NCBI GenBank assembly: GCA_947095535.1
Contig: OX352774.1
Coordinates: 117,245,996 to 117,309,995, forward strand
From: Poecilobothrus nobilitatus
Taxonomy: Eukaryota > Arthropoda > Insecta > Diptera > Dolichopodidae
Length of the DNA: 64,000 bases
Reading direction: 5' to 3'
Positions 58,301-64,000 of the stretch are shown one piece after another. Under the pieces are notes generated by a model. The model did not search any database. It was not told the DNA's origin and saw only the letters and a program-made list of their open reading frames with translations. The position numbers and the translations under genes were made by a program. Positions within the stretch are counted from its first letter, which is position 1. Every line of letters begins with the position of its first letter.

Positions 58301-60183
58301 GAAATTTTTTTTGTATCACCCCCCGTTTAGGAGCTGTAAGAGGTCAAAAACTGAAAATTTCCTATATTTAAACACCTGTAACTTGAACACCTGTTACAAT
58401 TTTTTTGAAGTAATACATAAAAATTAAAGCTTCAACATTATACTCTTATTTGTGTTAACAACTTTTTTCAATAATATAGGGTTACTTTATAATTGACGAA
58501 AGTGTTACTTGATTTTTTCAAATTTTCTAACAAATTTCTTTAACGAATTTTTTGTATTTTGTTTTACTCGATAATTTGAAATTGTTGAGGATATAATGCG
58601 TAGTACAAAAAAATGTAAATAAATAAACAACATAACGGTTGCTTGAAGAATTTTTATTTATATGATATTGATATACATTCATACTTATATAATATCATGT
58701 TTATTTACATATCGTATATGTCAGTGATGAATGAATGATAAGAGTATAGATGTATATTATATAGTGCCGTATTTACATACATATATGTATTTTATTGTAC
58801 TTATAAGAAATTATTCTGTCAATGCAATATTTAAATATAATATAATATAATATTTAAAATTATATTTATTATTTTGTACTAAGTAAATTTAATATCCATT
58901 TACCGCTTAGTATTAAATGGTACTATAGAATATTTGAAAAAGTTTTGGATTGATAATCGTTATGTGGAAGGTTAGAATCTGCTTTTGAAGAATGTGTAAA
59001 CATATAGTTTGAATATATGTACAACCCATAGTTCTAGAAATTATAAAATTCACCCAAATTATTTTAAAATCCTAAAATATTAAAAAAATAATATTGTAAG
59101 CAGAGTGACAGGCTGTGAACATACTAACGGTTCATACGGGTATCTAAGAGTTGACAAAGCCAACTGTATTCTTTCTAGTTTTAAATTAATTTTTTTTTCA
59201 AAAAAAAAATCTTCGTCTTAGTTCAATTCGATTAAATTCGATTAAATTTAATGAAATAAATCAACTGCATCGATAATCTAATCAATCTTTAGCATTTTAA
59301 TTGGCAGGTTACCAATATAGATCATTTAATTCATTAAACTTAACTCTTTCTTTAAATTAATCTCTCACCTGATCCTATAAAAGCTTTTTAACTGTAAAAT
59401 AAGTACGCACACTGTCAGATAGATTGGCGGCGTTAAAATTCCTGGAATCTATATCTACAAACTTGAAGACTGTTATAAACTGTCGCAAATTTAAAGATTT
59501 GGCCAGGCAGTTTAACATCCAGGTACCTTTGCTAAGTACTAGGTAGGAACTAAAAATGTGAAGAGCATTCTTCGCAAAAAACTGAAATTAGTTTTAGCAA
59601 TTGGGATAGAAAAGTTTCTATGTAATATCACAATGGACCAAATACGGTCTAAGTGTGTCTTTCACTTTACCCTAATCTAACCTCACTTTACAGGCGATTT
59701 TAGGAATTTTTAATACATCGGTTTTTCAGTTTTGGGAAACAATTTGGAAGTTGTCTACTAAAGAGTTCAATATTTAAAATGTATTTGAAATGGGGATCCC
59801 TAACTATTTATAACATTTAATTTACATTAGTAATCTTATAAACTTAAAGAAGCTAAAATTCAAATCATATTCGAGTTATATTACATTTATTTTTAATAAT
59901 ATATAATATTTTTTTATTTTATTTTCATATACGCTCACTTTATATATGAATTGGGAAAATTATGAATTAAATGAAAAAAAAATATATATATAGACTGATT
60001 GTGTTCTCTATCAAATTTTTACGAATTTTTTATTATATACTGCAATAAATGTTGCCGGTATGTATACAAAATATTTAACAGATAGAGGACAACGTTTGGC
60101 ATTCATTGAAACTCATAAAGCCATGGAACATAAAAAAGAGTCAGAAAATGAATTTTTAAAAACTCAAAAGTTACTGGATTCAA
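48987..60183 (+). CDS. Ac78C: Adenylyl cyclase, type 8-like (Ac78C-like), 5' part, five exons
   Basis: The enzyme makes cAMP from ATP at the plasma membrane. Coding exons: 48987-49361, 49814-50686, 50761-50929, 57382-57578, 59994-60183. All have GT-AG borders and fitting phases (0, 0, 1, 0, 1), giving 601 residues plus one base. Residues 1-385 are an Asn/Ser-rich cytoplasmic region. Six membrane helices follow: about 391-411, 431-450, 457-471, 486-504, 509-529 and 543-564. The segment RGQRLAFIETHKAMEHKK (569-586) and TQKLLDS lead to the first cyclase domain, whose next exon (expected to begin with the last two bases of an Ile codon, then Leu-Pro) is outside the window. The post-helix segment matches what I know of the type 8/Ac78C group; membrane-cyclase class is surer than subtype. 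Introns 3 and 4 are rich in transposable elements. Confidence 0.82.
49814..50686 (+). CDS. Ac78C: Adenylyl cyclase coding exon 2
   Basis: Residues 126-416, entered in phase 0 behind ...TTTTAAACAG. Most is hydrophilic. The end carries LERSYLLYTHRQRQKSL and the first membrane helix (about 391-411). The donor GTAAAT is at 50687. Confidence 0.82.
50761..50929 (+). CDS. Ac78C: Adenylyl cyclase coding exon 3
   Basis: Residues 417-472 plus one base, after a 74-bp intron. It codes for helices 2 and 3 (AWSACCMIANLAICGLGLW and HWAATCTWLLFNVQ). The donor is G|GTAATT, and the split Gly codon is completed by exon 4. Confidence 0.82.
51110..51365 (-). mobile_element. tRNA-derived SINE, copy 1 (adenylyl cyclase intron 3)
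   Basis: The minus strand reads a tRNA-like head with B box GGTTCAAATCC and a perfect hairpin (GGGATTTGTT/AACAAATCCC). A body 'aaatat.gtgtaaatatata.tatacaatac' follows, then a 3' tail ATAATGGCCTTAGTAGC...TTGTAATATTA followed by TAAA-like repeats. The body and tail match the plus-strand copy at 52152-52427. The A box is not clear, so the head may be 5'-truncated. Confidence 0.7.
51480..51502 (+). other. SINE head fragment
   Basis: CAGTAGCATAGTG equals the A-box region of the SINE at 52152 but breaks off into the LINE 3' fragment that follows. Confidence 0.35.
51505..51765 (+). pseudogene. LINE ORF2 C-terminal part (YWWL-ending family), copy 2
   Basis: From MNTGFIAPEFFIYLDSNGYI through VPLLFHYNRRTTCKIIDY to RNYWWLENTYIED before the stop at 51763-51765, the reading frame is open and aligns with copy 1 at 43885-44463. 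It contains only the last about 80 codons. The 3' UTR with TAGGATAG/GGTTAAGATAG-like repeats runs on to about 51900. Confidence 0.75.
52152..52427 (+). mobile_element. tRNA-derived SINE, copy 2 (adenylyl cyclase intron 3)
   Basis: The A box TAGCATAGTGGG and B box GGTTCGATCC are spaced as in a tRNA gene. A hairpin (GGTCGTAAG/CTTACGACC) comes next, then the body and tail shared with copy 1 (AAATATAATGTAAATATATAGTAT.., AGTAGCCGATGG, GTAATATTAATATAAATAAA). The element would be transcribed by Pol III and moved by a partner LINE. It ends tail-to-tail with the LINE at 52428-53140. Confidence 0.78.
52428..53140 (-). pseudogene. 5'-truncated I-like LINE: RNase H end, CCHC region, 3' UTR
   Basis: The minus strand begins in RNase H (WFPGHAGIPDNEKADKEAK, about 53075-53020) and continues into 53011-52643. 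That part covers the segment following RNase H, with TLASHKYIFDK in the position of TLATHGHIYNR (residues 1173-1183 of the LINE at 18600) and a Cys-poor remnant of the CCHC region. The 3' UTR follows with GGCCCACATTCGAAGG...GGAAAAGGG and TTGTAATATTA. It is a dead fragment in intron 3 of the cyclase gene. Confidence 0.75.
53923..54785. mobile_element. Deleted Tc1-like DNA transposon
   Basis: Terminal inverted repeats of 28 bp (53923-53950 and 54758-54785) match at 25 positions. They begin ACAGT.CTG and include CGATAAAATC. TA dinucleotides flank them, with one extra T on the right. At about 860 bp it is shorter than intact Tc1-like elements (1.2-1.7 kb). The missing part is the catalytic half of the transposase. 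Confidence 0.82.
54190..54600 (-). pseudogene. Tc1-like transposase, N-terminal part
   Basis: Minus-strand frames read GLSTREIGKKI (first helix-turn-helix), then KVTGTTEWSKGSGRKRRTTV (GRKR linker), FLVLRSKRNRFRTSTKLQADL and STVRKRLLEANLRTRR (second helix-turn-helix), ending at QEHLN with a stop. The DD34E catalytic domain is absent. One frameshift lies near 54490. The remaining DNA-binding part cannot act alone as a transposase. Confidence 0.82.
54786..54838. repeat. TA-rich microsatellite
   Basis: Alternating TA with few interruptions lies directly outside the right end of the Tc1-like element. Confidence 0.9.
55520..56180 (+). repeat. Interspersed repeat of unassigned class
   Basis: It begins after a TA run with 'tactagcagagttacccgg' and ends with 'tggttgcaatcggtctggtaatttttaagtgaatctgagacaaacaaac', a phrase of the type seen at the ends of widespread insect repeats (…gatcggtccagtagttt..gagattcgagcgtacaaac…). 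No second copy is in the window, so the call rests on remembered motif style. Confidence 0.35.
56519..57245 (+). mobile_element. DINE-like element, subfamily B, copy 2
   Basis: The 5' end is TACCCTACACCTA and the 3' subterminal region has GTGTAGGGTA at 57199-57208. The terminal hairpin AGTCG-GTTGCAT-CGATT (57214-57230) carries one wobble pair. The middle has four partial units with 'gatttggtccatgggttcgga' and 'aagcttccgaacgag'. It lies near the end of intron 3, 140 bases before cyclase exon 4. Confidence 0.7.
57382..57578 (+). CDS. Ac78C: Adenylyl cyclase coding exon 4
   Basis: Residues 473-538, GFVGEGLGFDDREYY to NENDNEG, with helices 4 and 5. The acceptor is TATATGCAG, and the donor GTAAGT is preferred at 57579 over a GT two bases earlier because only it keeps phase 0 with exon 5. 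Confidence 0.85.
57640..59178 (+). mobile_element. DINE-like element, subfamily C, copy 2 (complete)
   Basis: The 5' end ATACCCGTACGATA, then the 'gcgagctagatataccttcaaaggtatggatcgg' block, TGCTGAGTCGATTAAG, and GTCCGTCCGTC. A body of nearly 1.5 kb follows that matches 6845-8320 inversely. The 3' subterminal GTTCATACGGGTATC at about 59130 is followed by an end similar to that of subfamily A. It occupies most of cyclase intron 4. Confidence 0.7.
59994..60183 (+). CDS. Ac78C: Adenylyl cyclase coding exon 5
   Basis: Residues 539-601 plus one base, TDCVLYQIFT to TQKLLDS, with helix 6 and the conserved linker. The acceptor (...AATATATATATAG) has no pyrimidine tract, yet an in-frame stop (TAG) right before it and the open frame after it leave no other choice. 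The donor is GTAAGT at 60184. Confidence 0.82.
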
Positions 60184-60655
60184 GTAAGTTTAACTTTATA
60201 TAATTTTCTTTTTTATTATGTAAATATAATTTTTAATTTCTTATACTTTTCAAAAATTTTTAAACTTTAAGAATTTTTTAAATTATAAAAATTTTGTGTG
60301 AAAATTATATTTAAAAACTTTTTCTTTCAGTTTTTCTTGTCCCTAGGGTTATTTTAATTTATGCAAAGAATTTAAAATAATAATTTTTATAAAAGACTAT
60401 AACAGATCACAAAACTATCCGTTATACAACTACTTCATCACAATAATTATTATTACTAGTCATATACTGACATAAGCATTTTAAATGGCACAATATTTAA
60501 ATATCTTAAATTTCTAAAAAATTATGTTGGTCTTAAAGTTAATTGTACTTAATATAACTAACAAAAATTTATAGGTCTAAAAAGGAGTCTCATCGGCCGA
60601 GTATAATCGTGTTTAATTTGTGATGCCGTTGTAAAAAAAATTAATTTAAGGGGTG

Positions 60656-60712
60656 ATATATGTGATATTAGAGCATTGAATACTCCAGAAAATGGTCTAA
60701 TATCACATATAT
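60656..60712. repeat. 17-bp perfect inverted repeat at LINE junction
   Basis: The 17 bases at 60656-60672 are the exact inverse of 60696-60712 (TCTAATATCACATATAT), with a 23-base loop. The right arm lies within LINE coding sequence (GLISHIFYH). Confidence 0.85.
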
Positions 60713-60979
60713 TTTACCACAATGAGGAGTACATTAAGAAGACTTTGCTCACGGGATTCATAGACCCTGAGCATTTCATCTTCTTAGTTAAAAATGGTTA
60801 TATTCAAAAGCAAAATCATGTCCCTATACTATTTCACGATAACAGTAGACGGCCACATGCAAAAAATCGAATATAACCCAAGCAATATTAAGGCTGATAA
60901 TATGAAATACGACATGTCTATACCAGATAAAGACAAAACGATAAGAAATAATTATTGGTGGTTAAACATATCGGAGTAA
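60676..60979 (+). pseudogene. LINE ORF2 C-terminal part (YWWL-ending family), copy 3
   Basis: The frame NTPENGLISHIFYHNEEYIK, GFIDPEHFIFLVKNGYIQ, VPILFHDN shifts near 60845 and ends QKIEYNPSNIKADN, NNYWWLNISE with the stop at 60977-60979. It aligns with copies 1 and 2. It sits in cyclase intron 5, 5'-truncated next to a small inverted repeat. Confidence 0.75.
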
Positions 60980-61599
60980 AGAATAAATCTTTTTTGTAAA
61001 TTTTGTAGTATTAAGAATAGGGTAGTTAGTGTTAAGGATATAGGTTAAGTTAGATTAAAGCTTTTTATTTCAAAAAATCAACTGTCTCCACCACAGGACC
61101 GACCGCCACTACACGAAAAGTACAATGCCAAAATTTATAGATTTTTTACATAATAATTTAAATCAAAGCAAAATAACTTCTAATAATTTAACAACATTTT
61201 GTTTTATTCAAGAACAATAATAAAATAAGTAATGAAATCGTAAAAATATATGTATGTGCATTCATTCATACATCCATTATTTTACATTATTATGTAATGT
61301 ACATGATTTTTTTTTCATTCAAAAATATTAGAAGTAAAATATTTTTTAAGTTATATACAATTTTTATTATTATAAAAATTATAATTTTTATTATTATACA
61401 GTTTTTATTATTATAAAAACTGTAAACAAATACAAAACAAATATAAGATTAATATTGAATCTGCTAACAAAAATTTTACCGTTTTAATTTTATGTCATCA
61501 ACAAAAGAATAATATGCATAGATATAAGTATGTACATATAAATTTTGAGAAATAATAAAAAAAAAACAAAAATATTGTTCATATAAATTCATATGGAGT

Positions 61600-62075
61600 G
61601 TTATGTATGAAATTTGGACTTAGAAAAAAATTAAATAAAAGTTAAAGTTAGTCCGATCAAAAAATGTTCTATGGCAAAGCTATTGCTCTTTAAATGTGTA
61701 ACAACTTTTGTTTAATAATTTTTCTCATAAAATTTGTCTGTTATGAAATATTCGTAAAAAACTTAAAAAGTACACTAATAAACTACCAGTTGGGGTTGTT
61801 CGACTTGCTCCAAAAGCTTATCAATCCGAGATATTTACGTCAAAACCTTAAATATGAAATTACAAAAATTCTGCTCAGTCGTTTAAGCTGTACACGTGCC
61901 CACAGACATACCCACACACACACACACAGGCGGACATCATGTTAAAAAATATTTTACAGCCTTCTCCACATCGGAGTAGTGCATATTTGCCAAAATCTCG
62001 GGTACAAATTTTTAGTATGAAAACAATACCTACCTTATACAATATACATAATTGTATGCGGTCGCTAAAAAATAT
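61600..62075 (+). repeat. Interspersed repeat family E, copy 2
   Basis: Ordered blocks are shared with 15860-16200: 'aatgtgtaacaacttttg', 'agctgtacacgtgcccacagacatacc', and 'caatacctaccttatac..tgtatgcggtcgctaaaaa'. It contains a CA microsatellite. Confidence 0.45.
61912..61928. repeat. CA microsatellite
   Basis: About eight CA units lie inside repeat family E. Confidence 0.85.
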
Positions 62076-63420
62076 AGATTTTACATTGGTTTTTGTTTAA
62101 TTTTTACAATGATATAAAAAAGAAAATAAATGTTACAATTGTAATAATAATAAATATGAATTAAAAATAAATATAGATTAAGACAAAAATTTAATATACA
62201 AAAAACTTATATTAGACCTCGAAGAAAATAAGTTTACACGTTGGTGTATTTAAATTAATTGCATATTTATAGGATATAATAAAATGTTCAAGCACTTAAG
62301 ATTGCAAAATATAAAGGTTAGTGGTGAAATCAAAACAAGAGAAAAATTAAACACAAGAAAAGTAGAACTGGTTTAATCATTTAGCAAATTTTAGAAGATA
62401 CTGCTCCTAATTCTATAATCGACATAAATTCTTTTAATAAATTTATTCTACCATTATTATTTTAACGGTTATAAGTTAATTAATTTAAAAGAATAAGAGA
62501 AAAACCATGGTTATATTATTACGTCATATTGAAAAAGAAATTATTTTTAGTTTGTTACTTTGGTTTCAGTTTTCCTTCTTCTTTTTTTTTTTTTGTTTTG
62601 TTTTGTTGATTTCTGTAAGAGTTTCCTAAGCAAACATTTACAAAACAAAAATACAAAGTATAATGAAAATTAAATACATTTTCTAAAAGATATTTTCCTG
62701 TATTTGTCGAAACAAAATTTTCGAAGGGTTAGATATATTTACGTATACGTTCAAACACATGAAAATTCTTTTTTTAAAGAAAAATGAAAATCATAGATTT
62801 GTATTCAGTTTTCTATTTTGTTTTTTTTTGCATTATAATATTTTCCTTTGGAATTCAAATAACTTGATTCTATATATCATTCAATACAAACATACGTGTA
62901 TATATGTATGTATATATTTATAATACTTGTACTTGAAATTGGTACTCTGGAAAAGAAGAAGAAAACTAAACCAAAAGGTTGTTTTTATTGTTATTAAAAA
63001 TCCAAAATTATGCAATTATATGCATAAAAAGGAATTCCTTAAAAAATTTTTTTTATTTATTTCCCCCTTAAAATTTTTAAAAGCGATGTAATTTATAAAA
63101 TATAATGAACATGTTACAATCATAAATTGTTCATAAAATAAAACTATTTGAACATAAAAATAATTTTCTTTAATTAAACATATTATTACTCTCGGTGTTT
63201 TTTTTTCTACAGCAGAAAGCCCTTATTTTAATACAAATGAATTTAATTTTGGAATTATATCCAAAGTAAGAATTTATCTTTAAGATGAATTTTTCATTTG
63301 GCTCTTATTTTAGTTAGCATTCTCAACAAATTAAAGAGTAATTATGACATTCCCTTCTGTCCTTTTAAGACTGACATGAATAGGACTAGTCTAAATGTAC
63401 AAAATCTTGAAAAATTAGAA
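62076..63420. other. AT-rich intron 5 sequence
   Basis: No exon of the cyclase was found here. A stretch at 63213-63266 after a pyrimidine-rich AG looks exon-like but does not continue the protein (see rejected items). Confidence 0.4.
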
Positions 63421-63430
63421 GGAAAATTTA

Positions 63431-63738
63431 GCGATATGACAAAAGTTTCGGAATCGTAAGCCTCTTAGGGACTTATTCCAAGGGGACTTATGACTTCATA
63501 AACTGAAATATTTATAATTCAGTATTAAAGCATTAATTATTTCCCAAATTTATAAAAGCATAATTATTGATTCGAATATTTTTTTGATTAAGATTTTAGG
63601 ATATTCCCTTTTTCCAGAACGATAAAATTTTAGAATTTGATACAAAATCAGGGTATTCTTTTTATGTAGAATAAATAAATAAATAACCTGGAATAAGTCT
63701 CCGAGCGACTTTTGGCTCCGGGGCTTTTGTCATATCGC
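63431..63738. mobile_element. MITE-like element, 51-bp TIRs
   Basis: Left (63431-63482) and right (63688-63738, inverse) ends share GCGATATGACAAAAG without mismatch, then CGGA and finally GACTTATTCCA. Ten-base near-identical flanks (GGAAAATTTA at 63421 and GGAAAAATTA at 63740) resemble a 9-10-bp target-site duplication, which points to Mutator-like elements. The 300-bp body has no coding capacity. Confidence 0.6.
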
Positions 63739-64000
63739 CGGAAAAATTATAAATGGATCTCATAAAGACTAATTTAACAACTTAATTTCCTATAAGCAAA
63801 GTATAGCAAAATATTGAAAATAAGAGAAATTCTTTTTCAAATGAATTGATTTTATATCTATAGCAATCAAAATGTCTATTTGAGAGGAAATGTGTTGCTA
63901 GAGATACACATTATTAATAAATACAGTATATTAATAAATATACTATTATTAATAGTCAAATATTAATACAACAATATAAAATTAGTAATAGTAGTTATCT

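Noticed and set aside
63213..63270. Exon-like sequence after a pyrimidine-rich AG in cyclase intron 5
   Set aside because: Exon 5 ends in phase 1 and the cyclase family continues with Ile-Leu-Pro; this stretch would give unrelated residues and soon stops.

Overview
The window looks like AT-rich nuclear DNA from an insect, most likely a fly (Diptera). The case rests on an intron-split animal adenylyl cyclase gene, GT-AG introns, I-type LINEs with an RNase H domain, U6 snRNA of animal sequence, and short interspersed elements built like the DINE-1/INE-1 (Helentron-related) elements of flies. The species cannot be named from sequence alone.

Only one conserved host gene is recognisable. Five coding exons of a type-8-like (Ac78C-like) adenylyl cyclase lie on the + strand between 48987 and 60183. 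They encode about 601 residues: an Asn/Ser-rich cytoplasmic N-terminus, six transmembrane helices, and the linker leading to the first cyclase domain. The catalytic exons lie beyond the right edge. The 6.5-kb intron 3 and 2.4-kb intron 4 are filled with SINEs, LINE 3' ends, a deleted Tc1-like element and DINE-like elements. One small intronless orphan gene candidate (8599-9021, minus), with a TATA box and AATAAA, is the only other plausible host gene.

The rest is retroelement and rolling-circle-element debris in AT-rich DNA. A nearly complete I-like LINE (about 18600-24965) has a Gag-like ORF1 with three CCHC knuckles and a 1241-codon ORF2 (endonuclease, reverse transcriptase, RNase H, CCHC). 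ORF1 changes frame exactly at a retrovirus-style slippery heptamer, and the reverse transcriptase active site reads YADN instead of YADD. At 1012-3467 a 5'-truncated LINE is fused to a U6 snRNA copy, and the whole unit is bracketed by a perfect 16-bp target-site duplication: a U6-LINE chimera made by template switching. tRNA-derived SINEs in intron 3 share their 3' tail with that LINE, so one LINE machinery appears to have mobilised several RNAs.

At least four subfamilies of DINE-like elements occur (A: 5132, 13005, 38643, 42533; B: 47151, 56519; C: 6845, 57640; D: 10795, 14150, 30960, 40790). A and B show subterminal inverted repeats and a 3' hairpin; C shows a weaker version, and D ends were not defined. 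One B copy carries a duplicate of DNA found 1.4 kb away. A decayed Helitron helicase lies at 29560-30250. Two further elements with terminal inverted repeats (40239-41544 and 63431-63738) and several relic LINE fragments complete the picture. Remaining long stretches hold no feature I can support.
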